A stretch of 64,000 nt of DNA, taken from Durusdinium trenchii. Lineage: Eukaryota; Sar; Dinophyceae; Suessiales; Symbiodiniaceae. The notes below the pieces were generated by a model. The model was not told where the DNA came from and did not search any database. It saw nothing but the letters and a program-made list of their open reading frames with translations. This document shows, piece after piece, positions 11,700 to 23,545 of this stretch (position 1 is its first letter; every line of letters begins with the position of its first letter). The stretch covers positions 74,571-138,570 of the forward strand of contig CAXAMN010026783.1 of assembly GCA_963970005.1 (NCBI GenBank), read 5' to 3'. The position numbers and the translations under genes were made by a program.

Positions 11700-14504
11700 C
11701 GGCTTCGGTTTGGCAAGAGCGGTCCGGCTCATGAAACAGTGTAGATACACGGCTTCGTTGTTGATGGGGGCGTTTACAAATAGCATGCAGTTGCTTTGTT
11801 TCTGATCATGCAACACCCATCTTGAAAGACCCAGCAGAAAGTGCATTCCAAGAATTGCACCTATCAGAACACTCTCGCAGGAGGGTTGTTGAACCCTCTT
11901 GAGGTCGCAATTGGTGACATGCTGGAAGGTGGTGGTGCCAGGACTCAATTGTTTATTTGTTCAAGGGTGATGCTGAGAGGTTTCCAGTCTCCATCAGTCG
12001 GGGACATGAGAGGGTTCCAGCTACCCACAAATACAGCCATAGGCTATAGGTAGCAATGCATCGGCAAGTCTCCAGCATGATGCTCACGCTAACATAGAGG
12101 GACATGTTTTGGGTCCCGAGTATGGACTTGCCATGGCTTGCCATGGCTTGTCATGACAAAACTGCACCAGTCACGACGCCGTCCATCCAATCACCTCGCG
12201 GGATCATCGGTTTCTGCGGATCACCGTGCTTCCAAGGGGCAGAAGCTCCGGGCTCGAACCTCTAAGTCGCCCATCTTGGTCTTATGAAGGCCTGTCTTTG
12301 TTCAGCCGTGGGTTGGAGTGGGGCACCCAAGTCCTAACAAGTTGGATTTGTGCGGAAACCATCAAGGACCTACAATGAAGTCAGGTGCTGAAGTGACACT
12401 CACCGAAGCAGCAAAGCCCCAAGCCGCTCCCCCTTTGACCCCACGTTAAAGACTTCACAAAAAGACCACCTCCAAGCCATGAAAAACGAGAAAAGTCAAT
12501 ACTTTCTCCAAGCCCTGCCCTGCATGGAAAAATCCGACCATAGGATCTCCGGACCTTCCCCGCCTAGGTCATCCACCTCATCCACATTGATGGTCTCCAG
12601 GTGCCCCACATACAAAATCCCAAAGATCTGCCTCGGGTCGATGCGATGAGACGCTGCTCCAAAGCAGCAAAGGTATAGGGGCTTCCCCCGACAAACAGGC
12701 CGCTTGCTTTTGGTTTTAACAATAATAAAGATCTGTTATCTGTTATGATATGTTATGCTGCTGTGTCTGCTTACATGATTGTTGAACGGGAGGGCCTCCC
12801 TTCAAATCCATGTGGGAGGCCTGGGACAAAGTCAGAGCTCCCAAACAGAACGGCTTCAATTGATCTGGAGCTGCAGGTGATTCCTACAGTAGTCCCAGGT
12901 TTCTGTCAGACGGCAGGTGACTCCTGCGGGTGCCTGCTTTCAAGTTTTCACCCGTCCGACTCAAGGCCCAGGGTCTTCTTCCCAGTGACAAGGGCATGTT
13001 CAATAATCCCGTCCCCCTAATAATAAACACGGGGCCCCCCCCCCCCTCCCCCCCTATTAAAAAAACCTCGGTCGCATTTTTTTTAATAGGGGGTCCCTGA
13101 AATCGGGGGGTCCAAAATAGGGTCACCTGGGAAGAGCTTCAAAACCAAAAAGTAAATCCGTAAAGTTTTATATAAAATCCTTTATTAAACTCGTATCAAA
13201 AATGCAAAAAAGCTCCAGATCGAAGGGTCTTCCTTTTCCCCTACAAAAACCTTCATTAGAATAGTTATTCTTCGGTAGACTAACAGCTAAAGCTTTCGAA
13301 AGGTGATGTCGCTGTGCCATGCGGTGTTGCATGACCTCGGTGGCAAGTGCGTTTGCGTGAGTCCGTGCCATTGGGGGAAGGAAAGCCTGCTGGTGTAAGC
13401 GCGGCGTGTCATGGTGGATAGACAGGGCGGACAGAGGTGGGCAGTTACGGTTGTTTTTGGGGAACCTAATAAAAAAACTACCCCCAAAATCGACCATGTT
13501 GGTAGTTTAGTAGCGGTTTGAAAGGGCGGCAATTTAAAACCAAATATAAACCGAATTTAGGGGTTCGGACGTGGGGTTTTTTTAATTGGGGAGTGTTTAT
13601 TAATAGGTACTCGGGATTATGAATCCTAAGAAAACATAAGAAAACGTGTTTAATCCCACCTGAAGAACCAATTGGTATCAAATATTATGTTTTCTAACTT
13701 GCATAGAATTTGGATGATATGGTTGATGTCGATTGTATATGATGTATATGGTGCTACGTTCCCATGTTCCACCCAAACCTGGCCCGAACACGTGTGAAGG
13801 CAAGAAACATACCGCGGAATGTTTCTGAGTGATAGTCAGTTCAACCAGCTGCAGCACTTTATTTAACAAATATGTACAATTATAAATTATAATAAGTCGA
13901 TATATTATATTCTTTTAAAGTTCCACATTGCATGATTGTGTAGGGCAACGGGGGGCCATTACCAGCTAGTGTCCAACGAAACCGATCTGGCATGGTGGTC
14001 TTCAGACACCAATGATCGACACATGGTCTGGCACCAAGCCTACCAATGGCTCAGTCCGCGCCAAGCGGCAAATAGCGGCTAATGAAGCCTCCAAACTTCA
14101 CAGCCGACGAGGCAAATCCATCCGCGCGAATCAAGGTGAAGTATCCTGCGAACGACGATGTATCGGCGTCGTTCGACCTCTGTGCGGTAACCGGGGAACA
14201 AAGGCCTATACCTTGACCAGCAAAAACCATCAAAAACAAACATATTGCTAGGAGCTCACATGGTCTTTACCCTCGAGGCAAACTCAAAAACACCACACGT
14301 GCTGCATATTACATCATATTACTATGCTGCTCTCTCTCTCTCTCTCTCTCACGTAGACTCTAGACTCTGACTCAACTCAATGCAACCTACGGTCAAGTGC
14401 ATTTCTGAGGTTCGCTGGGACGGCCCCCCGTGCAGGTTTACTGTGGGCACTCTTACAATCCGATGTTCCAAGCATGTGAGGTCACAGTGCTCAAAAGCAC
14501 GGCT
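11700..14504. other. No supported gene; A/C-rich low-complexity stretches
   Basis: Mostly non-coding in appearance. Positions 13030-13100 are a C-run and T/A-rich hairpin region. Positions 13290-13440 on the minus strand could encode a short segment (LHQQAFLPPMARTHANALAT), which I do not press. A (TC)n run lies at about 14332-14351. This is the host sequence immediately left of the transposon insertion. Confidence 0.4.
13050..13093. repeat. Perfect 16-bp inverted repeat (hairpin)
   Basis: CCCCCTATTAAAAAAA at 13050-13065 pairs exactly with TTTTTTTAATAGGGGG at 13078-13093 across a 12-base loop. It sits just after a run of C bases. Function unknown. Confidence 0.75.
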
Positions 14505-14509
14505 GTAGT
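14505..14509. repeat. Target site duplication, left copy
   Basis: GTAGT directly abuts the left terminal inverted repeat. The same 5 bases follow the right terminus at 35652-35656. This places the insertion boundaries exactly. Confidence 0.85.
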
Positions 14510-14537
14510 TCAGCCAAGCAAATCAATACCCCAGATC
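14510..14537. repeat. Left terminal inverted repeat
   Basis: 28 bases beginning TCAGCCAAGCAAATCAATAC, identical to the reverse complement of 35624-35651. The identity stops after AGATC; a looser match continues for about 13 more bases. Confidence 0.93.
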
Positions 14538-15540
14538 GGAGGGGTCTTAGATGGGAGTTATTTTGGGTGAGAGTTTTGAGGTGCAAAAAAATGATAATAT
14601 ATGATAAAGGTATATCTAAAAATGAGAAAATCAATGAGCAAGTGAAAAACAATGTGAAAAAGTCATCAAATGTCAGGTCAACCAACCAGGTTCAATCACT
14701 TGCCAAGCCCAAATTTAAAATAAATATACTATAATATATATATAAGTCTATACCATATATCAACCAACCCGGGTGACCTGTCTTGGCCCTGTATTTTGAG
14801 AAGCTGGACTTGGACATTAACCTTGACCTTGTTGGCGCCTGGTCCTCAGCAAATGACATGCACTGCAGTTGGCATATTTATTAGGTTTGGTTTTCTTAGG
14901 TAGTGGATTCTGAAAGATCATTTGATCAGTTGTTCTTGGCATTGGTTTGGGCTTGTTGTTTCATGTGGAATGCCATGCATTTGCATAGTTTAATAATTAT
15001 ATATGAACAAATCATATGAACAAATCATGAAGCGTCTTTTGCTATTATTATATTGGTGTGCTATTATTATATTGGTGAAGGTTGGCTGTCCTTGGCATTG
15101 TCTTGATGTTGACTTGTTGGGCTTCTTGATTCTTTGGTTGACTTGTCTGGCTTGTTGATTTGACATGGCCATGTTGCTTGACCCGTTGCCTTGATATGTC
15201 ACCGCTGGATTCAGGTGTGACTGGGCTTGGCAAATGTGGGACGCTGCTTCTCCTGGTTGGGGCCCTCAATGAGTTTTGTCAAGAGATCCAGCTTCACTGA
15301 TGATTCACTTAAGTGGTTGGGTTGCACCCACTCTTAAACCTCAAACTCTTGCCACTAGTGGTTCAGAGACAACCTCCATGCACAGTCACAGGGCAAGCCA
15401 TGAAATGTCACATCACTGATATGCACAATCATGCACATGAAACTCACAACATTCACTGGAGCTTCACATTCAGAATGATCCATTCACTGGAACTTCACAA
15501 CATATCACAACAACACCTCTGACTCACTGCTCATCATCAC
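14538..15540. other. Transposon left subterminal region, non-coding
   Basis: AT-rich until about 14760 (for example AATATACTATAATATATATA), then G/T-rich. It contains the motif ACCTGTCTTGGCCC at 14776-14789, which recurs inverted near the right end (35387-35401). Two near-copies of TATTATATTGGTG lie at 15045-15077. No ORF is convincing. A promoter for the + strand gene array would be expected here, but none can be pointed to. Confidence 0.5.
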
Positions 15541-15575
15541 ATTGACATTAGGCAGCTGTAGTTGGCAGATCCTGG
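15541..15575 (+). repeat. Partial duplicate of segment 18441-18475
   Basis: ATTGACATTAGGCAGCTGT is identical at 15541-15559 and 18441-18459, followed by AGATCCTG in both. At 18441 it is part of an exon-like frame (TIDIRQLWEEDPAGR). At 15541 the same frame has a TAG, so this copy is non-coding in that frame. Confidence 0.7.
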
Positions 15576-15580
15576 CTGCG

Positions 15581-15820
15581 ATGTCGGAGTTTCTTTCGGT
15601 GGGCTTGGTCCGGGCCTACCTCGAGGCCTTGATGAGGAGGCCTACCACGGAGGACCAGGCGCAAAGGATCATGACGGATAACATGCTGCTACTTGGCAGA
15701 AATGGCAGTTTTAGATGTCACTATGTTTTGGGTGCTGCTTACCTGGCAGTCATGGGTGCTACTTGGGAATCCTTCAATGTGGAATCCAAGGCTAGTGAAC
15801 TTGCTGGAGGCATTGTCTGA
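15581..15820 (+). CDS. Gene A, candidate first exon
   Basis: ATG at 15581 opens a 79-codon frame starting MSEFLSVGLVRAYLEALMRR, then PTTEDQAQRIMTDNMLLLG, an amphipathic and plausible coding run. The part after about 15710 is less certain and may be intron. No family recognised. First coding-like segment inside the transposon, on the same strand as all others. Confidence 0.4.
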   Translation: MSEFLSVGLVRAYLEALMRRPTTEDQAQRIMTDNMLLLGRNGSFRCHYVLGAAYLAVMGATWESFNVESKASELAGGIV

Positions 15821-16289
15821 GAACAGCGATATTGGTGGTGCTACAGAGCACTACAACCACAGAGTGTGCCTTGCTTTTGATTTCTTTGCCATGGCATAAT
15901 CATGATTTAGATTGATGTGTTTGGTTCATGTTCAAGGGCAACTGTAACAGTTTGGTGCATGCTGAGTTCAAGGGCAATTGATCACATGCTGAGTGCAAGG
16001 GTTGTTGATGGGTTGATTCATGCTGACTTCACGCAAGTGCTGACTGTGTTGCATGCATTGTTGCCTTGATCAGGTATGGACCTGGATGCTTTGTGATTCC
16101 GTTGGAGGCAGCGGTTCGTCATCGAGTGCTTGGGAACATTGGCTGCAAGTAGTTTGGCTGGGTTCCTTCAGTCTGAGGTCACTGGATCACCTATGTCTTA
16201 GTCTTATGTTGTAGACTGATTCAAGGTTTCTGAATATTATTGGAAGTTGTCCAGGTGACTGAAGTCTCTCATCCCTTGCTGTCACTTAG

Positions 16290-16530
16290 GATTGGCTGTG
16301 GGAAGCTCCAAAGCCTCCAGGAGAACGCTGTCAATGTATGGCTGCTGCTGGAAGGCATGGGCAAAGAGGATGTGACCCAGGCGGCGGTGGACAGGATGAA
16401 CTGTTGGTGGAGGACCAGAGCCGCTGACAAGGTTGCAGTCCCCTATAAAGGCCAGATGTTTGTCATGCAGCACTACTTTGGAGATGGCCCGATCTTTTCC
16501 ATCGTGACAGATGAGTCTGGAGACTTGTAG
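16290..16530 (+). CDS. Gene A, candidate exon 2
   Basis: An acceptor CACTTAG ends at 16289. The frame contains NAVNVWLLLEGMGKEDVTQA, a WWRTRAADK segment and MFVMQHYFGDGPIFSIVTDE. A donor GTAGTT at 16527 just precedes the in-frame TAG. The sequence reads as a folded domain, but I cannot name it. Confidence 0.5.
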
Positions 16531-18423
16531 TTGTTTGGTATTGTTTGATTGTTGGAAGACTTTACTTGTTTGGTTGTTGGTGCTGGCTAAGTTCAATCAA
16601 TAATAATAGGTCTCAGTCAATACTTGGTGTCCAGTGCAACCACTGAATGAATTCTGAGGACGGAGCTTGAGCATGCAATGTCTTGGCTTCCTGATGGTCC
16701 CGGCGACGATCACTCTGGTGGATGATCCTGGCACTGATTGCTGATCAGAAGCCCCTAGAAGCATCCTTGCTCCTAGTAGCGATGCCGGCTTTGACAGTTG
16801 AGGAGTGAGAAAAAAGGCGTTGAGTGGCTTGTGGTGACATGGCATTGATGTGAGCATGGCATGTTGTTGTTGAATGCTTGTTCATGGCATGCTTGATTGA
16901 TTGTTCATGGCATGTTGTTGACTATAGGCTGGCAGGAGTTAGAAGTGGTAATGGGCGTGGCATTATTGATGTTGATCTGTTTGGCCTTCATGAACTGACA
17001 TTGACTCAGTTTGTGCACTTGTGCATTCATACAATCTCATTCACAAGTTTCGATCACATGTTTCTTTTGCGCACTTGTGCAACCATACATACAATCTCCA
17101 CAATGAGTGGGAGTGTTTCTTTTGTTTGCCCGCCTGAGGTTGGACTTGTGAGCATGCCTTTGCCCCCGCCTCATCTCTGGCATGTGGGTGATGTAGAGGT
17201 GATTTTTTGAATTGAGTACAATTTGATTCAAGTTCAATCAAGACTCTAAGACATGTCAACGTTGTCTCTTGAGGTGTTAGCATTTTGTGCCACTGTTGGA
17301 TTGACTTGGAACTGACTGTTTACCAACATATAAAAGGAATCCACAGAATAATAATACACATGACAATTGTGTCACATGCCTTGGAGTTGAACTGAGTGAA
17401 GTTGGAGTGATTGAAATTGAATTGAGGGGTAGTGGCTGACAAAGTTCAAGTGAAAAGATTGAATTGATTGTGTTCAGTAATGTGAAAAGTGAGTGATTTA
17501 AGGTAGTGATGACACGGAGACATACAGAGACCAAATGCTCACACTGGGACCTGAGGCTTCTGTGTCTGATGACACTTGCGGAACTGTTTAGTTGAGGTGC
17601 CAACAGCTGGGAAGTGTCGGTTTCACAGTTGTGGGAGAGTTTGAGAGGTAGCATTGGGATTTCTTGTTCAGCAAGATGTGGTATTGTGAGTGAGTGTGAA
17701 TTGGTTCATGGAGTGTGCGCCTGAATCAATCAATATAATATTTTGCAGGTTGTGATGTGCTTGGTCTTTTGCGAGTTGTTTCTCATCAAGCCAAGATATT
17801 CAAACAAGAAAAACAACTATTCAATATATTCAAGCAATTGTTGTAAACTGAAGACATCTTAGGCACTAGTCAATCAACTACACCAACAATAATGAGTACA
17901 GTAAGTTGTCAGTCACTTCATTATTACAAGCACAATCAAAATGGTGGCATGTCACATCACTATTGTGTTGGCACTTGAACATGTCAATTCACTACTGTGT
18001 AGCAATGACATCAGTGAACGATGTCATCCTGGTGGCATGGGGCGTTGACTTTGTTTATGGTGGTGGCAAACATGGCAAAGGTGGCAAATCTGGTGGCAAG
18101 GGCAGAACTTGCATGCCTGGCATTCTGAAACGAGTCTTGTCACTTGTTAAATTTGTTGAATGCAAAACACAATTGAATTGAGTTCAATCATTCATAGCTA
18201 TCCTGTTGGTTGACAATTGATGGGGGGAAAGCAATGGTTGGTTGATTTGTTGATTGACTGCTTGACTTATTATTGAGTGGTTGTTCATTCATGCTTCATC
18301 ATTCATTTGTCAATGGGTTCATTTGTTCAATGATTCATGCGAAGATTGATTTTTGGATTGAGTGACAGACTGGTTGGTTGAAAGTAAACTGTTGGCTGTT
18401 GGCCATCTGAGGCGAATTTCCAG

Positions 18424-18482
18424 ATGCCACCCACATCACCATTGACATTAGGCAGCTGTGGGAGGAAGATCCTGCTGGTCGT
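18424..18482 (+). CDS. Gene A, candidate short exon
   Basis: The stretch lies between a TTCCAG acceptor and a perfect GTAAGT donor at 18483. The frame reads ATHITIDIRQLWEEDPAGR. Shares 19 identical bases with 15541-15559, suggesting duplication within the element. Confidence 0.5.
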
Positions 18483-18631
18483 GTAAGTGCCTGGGAAGCA
18501 AAATTAAAATGAAGCAAGTGTCACCTGAAGGACTTGTGATCAATGTGAACCATTTGCACATGTCACTCACCAGGTCCACTCACCAGGTGCAAGTCAAAGT
18601 GTGTGCGACTATTCGAGTCTTTGATTGATTC

Positions 18632-18805
18632 ATGAGCCAAGGTGGGAATGTGGCCAGGGATGCGGACACCTTCAGGGCAATTGCGTGGAGTGAGGCCTGC
18701 CAGAAGGTGGTGGAGTACTTGGTGGGGATGGTGAAGCACCACATCAATGTGGATGGCAAGAAGCTGGTGCTTAGTGTTGTGTGCACCTTGACACAAAGAG
18801 ATTAG
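18632..18805 (+). CDS. Gene A, candidate exon or 57-aa ORF
   Basis: ATG at 18632 opens MSQGGNVARDADTFRAIAWS, then EACQKVVEYLVGMVKHHINV, ending TLTQRD-stop. Helical, well-balanced composition. It may be an internal exon or a small protein of its own. No family recognised. Confidence 0.48.
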   Translation: MSQGGNVARDADTFRAIAWSEACQKVVEYLVGMVKHHINVDGKKLVLSVVCTLTQRD

Positions 18806-19263
18806 AACATGAGTGTAGTTGAGTGTAGAACATGATTGCACCTTGACACCTTGAGTCATGTGTAAAGTTGGTTAGAACATGCGTTTGTATTGAGTTTGTG
18901 TATGTTGTTTACAGTTGCTTGCACTTTGCACTTCTATTGTAATTGGGCCATTGCATGCACTTGCTGCTGGGCAAGGCACCAAGGGCTTGCACAGATCAGC
19001 AACTGCTGTGATCGTCTCCGCCCTCGTTCTTGGCTGCCGCTTTCTGCTCCCTCCCCACTTTGGGTTGCTTGGATAAAGTACATATTCAGTCAGTGTGCAA
19101 GCATCAGGTCTTGTCATATCATTGATCAACTTGACTCAATTGAATGTAAGATGAATAAAATCAATCAAACTTCAAGTCAACATGTTCAAGCCATTTCAAA
19201 AAAGGTGAGCATGCTAAATCAATCCCAGGACAAATGCAAGGCCATCATTTGCTGCCCCAAAGA

Positions 19264-19896
19264 GCGTGGAGCAACGGTCTCTTGAGTACATCCAAGAGCT
19301 TCGTGAGTGGTTGAGCCCCAGCATCACAGAGCAGCCTGATGAGAAGGACTTGGATGCGGAGCCTGAGCCCGAGAAGGTGGACTCTACGACTGAGACTGAG
19401 GGCTCAGGTCAGGAGTTTGAGGAGGATGAGAGGTATGAGGAGGAGAAGGAGGAGAGCAATGAGGAGCAGATGTCGGGTGAGGAGAGGAGCAGTCTGATGA
19501 GCTGGAGGGTGGGGCTCCATTGCAATGGCGAATGGAGATTCCTCCAGCTCCTCCTGCAGTTCCGAAGCCTTTGACACTTGGGGTGGATTTGCCAATGCCT
19601 CCACCAGTGCCGACAGTCCCTCAGCTTGGTGTGACAATGCCATTTCCTCCGTCGCCGCCTGTTGAAACACCGGTGAGGACGCCACCGGCGCCAGCGCCAA
19701 CACCACCTTGGCGGATGAAGAGGCCTTTGGAGGAGAAGGAGGAGGAGAGCTTCACTGGTGGTGGTGTGGCTTCCAGTTCGACCAGGAGTCTGGCGATGAG
19801 AAGTGAGAAGAAGGAGAAGAAAAAGAAAGATGTGACTTGTCTCAAAAATAGATTAGACTCAGTTGAGGGGAGACAACAAAGAAGATTGTAAGATTG
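19264..19896 (+). CDS. Gene A, acidic then proline-rich exon with frame break
   Basis: The first part (19266 to about 19500) reads SVEQRSLEYIQELREWLSPS and then a long Glu-rich acidic run. The second part (19505-19891) is in another frame and reads as a proline-rich linker (PPAPPAVPKP, PPPVPTVPQLG, PPAPAPTPPW) ending in a lysine-rich tail (SEKKEKKKKD). The frame changes near 19500 with no usable intron between, so a 1-base loss or 2-base gain is likely. The architecture suggests a disordered acidic/proline-rich protein; function unknown. Confidence 0.5.
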
Positions 19897-20010
19897 TAAG
19901 AGGTGAGTCATGGGAGAGAGAGGTGGCAAATGCAAAATACATTCATTGATTCAGCATTCATTTCAAACTTCAAGTCAGTCAGAGTGTGTGCGGCCAGTTT
20001 TGATTGACCT

Positions 20011-20114
20011 GGATTGAGGAAAAGAAGGACAAGAAGGTGGACAAGACCAAGAGCGCTGCATCGAGGAGTGTGCCGGCAAAGCCAGCAAAGCCAAAGGGCG
20101 GCAGGAAGACTTGA
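20011..20114 (+). CDS. Gene A, candidate C-terminal exon
   Basis: The frame reads IEEKKDKKVDKTKSAASRSV then PAKPAKPKGGRKT-stop. This is a basic, Lys/Pro-rich tail typical of nucleic-acid-binding or nuclear proteins. It continues the lysine-rich character of the preceding exon. Confidence 0.42.
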
Positions 20115-21317
20115 ATCCAAGTCAATGGTGTGCAAAGGTCAACGCCGATGTGAGTGAAAAGAGTTGTGCCATGCATGCTGGACTGGATGGCTTTTGAATC
20201 AGTCAGTTTAGTCTCATGTCCTGAGTCAGTGAGGTTTGCATTGCAGTTGTCTGGCCTTGTGCAGTTGGCATGTCTTGTGAAGTGGGCATGACTTGCATAT
20301 GAAATGCATGAATGTCATTGAGCCATGTCATGTACTTCCACTGATGTGCCTGGCAGGTGCTGGGTGCCCAACTCCTCCAACGTCCAGTGATGGCCTTGGA
20401 TCTTGATGGGTTTGCGATGGTTGGAGTCACTAGGGCTTGTGGATGTTCTGACATTGTAAAATGCATTGAACTGTATTGTGTCAACTTGTCAATATTGTAT
20501 TTTGAGCCGTTCATACTTTATGTCCGATAGGCATCAAACTAGTCCAATAACTTACAGGACACATCAAAGATTTGCATTGCAGTTGTCATGTCATGTCTTG
20601 TTGGTTGTCATGAGATTTGGCATGCCTTGGTGTGTCTTGCAGTTGGCATGGTTTGGCATGGTTTGGCATGGTTTGTGTTTCTTGTCATAGAGTCATGACC
20701 TTCCATTGATACACGACACTTTACTTACAGAAACTGGGAATCCAATGCCTGATGAATGGCCTGCATCTCAGGGTTTGAGATGGGTGGAGACTTGAGACAT
20801 TAGTGACTTAGTGCTTTTGGAGGTTCTGACATTAAACGGGATGTTCAAAGTGTGCCCAATGCCAGTGCTGCACATTGTTTCTCAACCTGGATTGATCAGC
20901 TAGTTGTTGGTGTCACATTGCGCTCATGAGCTTGGAGTTGTGTTCTTGAGTCAAATTGAACTTGAATAGTACATGTTGGCATGGCTTTTGAGAGACAGGT
21001 GTGGCTAGTGCACATGGCTTGCGCCTGTTTGACAAGGCGCAAAAGGTTTGTGTTGGTGAGTTGGGTCACCACTTGTTTGGTGTGGGATGTTCTGACATGA
21101 GCACTCATTAGCAAAGCGCCCAAAGTCAATTTGTTGTTTTGTGTCAAAGCCGCATTTGTGGGGCGGCTGGATGCCGCTATTGGACAAACATTGGACGGAA
21201 GACTTGGTAAAGTAAAATTGCTACTGCTGCTCTGTGTCTAACCTCAAGCCCTTTTAGCCTAGCATCCCAAGGGTCTCCATTCTTTGCCTCGTGCGCTCAT
21301 TCTTTGGGCCCTTGGCA
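20115..21317. other. Transposon intergenic region, G/T-rich
   Basis: No supported coding. A short tandem run of ATGGTTTGGC lies at about 20647-20676. The + strand is strongly richer in G and T than in C and A. Confidence 0.45.
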
Positions 21318-21808
21318 ATGGCATCCAAACAAGATCTGATTGAAGAGCTAGAAATTCTTGGCTGTGAGCGACTTTGCCTTTCTTGCTATTGCCTATGCCT
21401 ATCTGAGTGGTTGTCAGAGACTCTTGTCTTCATTGTTGCAACATTGTCCTTGTGAAAGCTTGCTTAGGAAACCTTGGTATCATATTCTAGTGACAGATCC
21501 ATACACCTGTCACCCAATCAGTGGATAGTGTGTCTTTGTGGGGGTGTAGTTGGTGTGCCAAATGGAATGGAGGAAAAGGTCAACTTGTTTCAGTGCTGTC
21601 AGTAAGGAACGACATGAAAGCGTTGATTTGCATTTGCAATGATTGTGAGTGCGATAGCAAATCCATTGAAGCGATGTGTGAGCTGGAGATGGAGAAGGCC
21701 AAGAAGAAAGCCGATGATGAGAAGGACACTGACACAGGGAGTGCGGCTCTAGAACCTTTGGCTGTTGCAGCAGGTCCTGCCAAATGCAAGCATGGCCTGA
21801 GCAACTAA
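21318..21808 (+). CDS. Gene B, small Cys- and Lys-rich ORFs
   Basis: ATG at 21318 starts MASKQDLIEELEILGCERLC (45 codons to a TGA at 21453). A second frame at 21521-21808 reads NDMKALICICNDCECDSKSI then EAMCELEMEKAKKKADDEKD and ends KCKHGLSN-stop. The first may be a 5' exon of the second, but I could not find a frame-keeping join. The Cys cluster (C-x-C-x2-C-x-C) could bind metal. Unknown product. Confidence 0.4.
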
Positions 21809-22586
21809 TTAGCAACTATATAGTTAGAAATTAGATAGACTTAGAGTGAGTGTGATTGCACACTTGGAAAACATGTCTCAAAGACTGCATTGCATGTAGG
21901 GTTGCTTGAGCAGCTGGCGTTTGTCATTGACGAACATGTTGTGTGAGTTGGTGTTTGTTATGGGCAAACTGTGCATACATGGTTTGATTGGCGCGACGTG
22001 TTGGCAAGGATGATTGTTAGTTTGCTATGGTGTTGGGACATGTTGGTAGGCATGATGCAAATTGGAATGCATATTAGAGACTTAGTGCACGCAAGGCTGT
22101 GTTCTGGACTGTGTTCATGGCCAAGTTTCATGTGGGGAACCTCAGTGAGAGCTTCAGCCTTCAGTGAACATGTGAAGTTGTGATCCTTGTTTGTACATGT
22201 GGTTGCCACATTGTCGTATGACCTGAGCTGACCCTGTTGTTGTCTGCAAATGTCTGCAACACTTGGCTCTTTCTGGAAATTCTGTTTTGTGAGCTTGAAG
22301 CTGAAGAGGAGGAGTGACTGCGAGTCTCAGTTGTGAAAGTAAGATCCAAATCAAATGTATTCAATTAATTGCGGTAGGAGTTTGGGATTGCTGAGTCATC
22401 CATTCAGGAGATTTGGTGTTGGAGTCAAGGTGGCCAAGTTGACTTGAGAGGTGGCTTGTTCCAGTGTTAGAACAAACATTGCTCAAATTTGTCAATGACT
22501 CATGAATGAGTAAAGTTGGGTGTCCTCCTCAGAGGCTCATCATAATTTGATGTCAACATCTGGCAGGCACAATGACTGAGGGTTCG

Positions 22587-22974
22587 ATGATGGAGTCGGT
22601 GTTGGCGGTGTGCCACATCGATGGCGATGACCTTCGGTGCTGTGTGTCTGGGAGTGGCTGGGTCATGAACAGCATCATTGTGGCACAGAATGTTGACGCC
22701 ACGCCCCTTGCCCTTACTAAGTAAGCTTGCACTGAAATTGACAGGCATTGCATTGCATGATGAAATACTCACTATTATGTCTTGACACAGTATTCTTTTG
22801 GTGTACCATTCCAAGTCCTGTGCAACTGCAACAACATTTAGGAATGTACTGGCTGATCTTCATGGTGGAATGATGGAGAAGTATGCGGAGGTCAAGGCCA
22901 GCAACCAGATGACGGATCCACAAGCGTGCCGCTTGTGCAACAGCCTCTGCCAGAACGGATCGATGGAGGCTTGA
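22587..22974 (+). CDS. Gene C, two-exon 105-aa Cys-rich protein
   Basis: Exon 1 (22587-22720) starts MMESVLAVCHIDGDDLRCCV and ends at a GTAAGC donor. Exon 2 (22791-22974) follows a TTGACACAG acceptor. The join keeps frame and gives 106 codons including the stop; exon 2 ends with QACRLCNSLCQNGSMEA. This is one of two introns in the transposon where both splice sites and frame agree without any adjustment. Function unknown. Confidence 0.6.
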
Positions 22975-23089
22975 GGGGTGGCTTTGTGCTGAATACTTGA
23001 TTGAAACAAGTCAGTACAATGAAGGTAAGCAAAGCAACAAGGTGTAGGCGTCAGTCAATGAATGCAATGCTGGGGTGTCCTGCTGCCAG

Positions 23090-23209
23090 ATGACCTCACA
23101 TGTGGTGGAGATTGGTGGGCACTTCTACATTGCCCAGACGACACATGGTGCTGAGCAAGAGATCTTCAGTGGGAACCTTGGAATTCATCAAGCTGCTGAC
23201 ACACAGTGA
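23090..23209 (+). CDS. Small ORF or exon after gene C
   Basis: Preceded by CTGCCAG, the frame opens MTSHVVEIGGHFYIAQTTHG and ends HQAADTQ-stop, 39 codons. It may be a further exon of the gene C locus. Unknown. Confidence 0.4.
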   Translation: MTSHVVEIGGHFYIAQTTHGAEQEIFSGNLGIHQAADTQ

Positions 23210-23421
23210 ACCTACTGCTGTCATAGTCTTGAAGGTTTCCACAGTTCAGAATCAAGTGGTTTGTCTTGGTGTTGTGAAGGCATGCGCGATGGACAGCCTG
23301 TGCTATGGTCTCAGTGTGTTGTTTTGCTGACATGTGAGGGAAGTAGTGAGTCATGCATGTTGTGGACGTGTTCCACTTTGCCTTCACTTGGCTGATGCAT
23401 TATTTGTTTGCTGGTGCCCAG

Positions 23422-23541
23422 GTTCAACTCCAAGGGCCTGTTCCTCCGCTATGTGGGCAGTGAGGATGGTGAGGTGAGGCACCATGATCCACCACCTCCA
23501 GGGCGGAACATCAGCTGGGGGGAAGCCAATGCGCTGACCAT
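23422..23541 (+). CDS. Exon after gene C
   Basis: Acceptor GGTGCCCAG (ending 23421) and donor GTGAGC at 23542 bound the frame FNSKGLFLRYVGSEDGEVRH, then HDPPPPGRNISWGEANALT. Beyond the donor the same frame hits TGA and then stays open (ATAKTSDEGSITAVKTK), so readthrough decay is an alternative to splicing. Unknown product. Confidence 0.45.
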
Positions 23542-23545
23542 GTGA

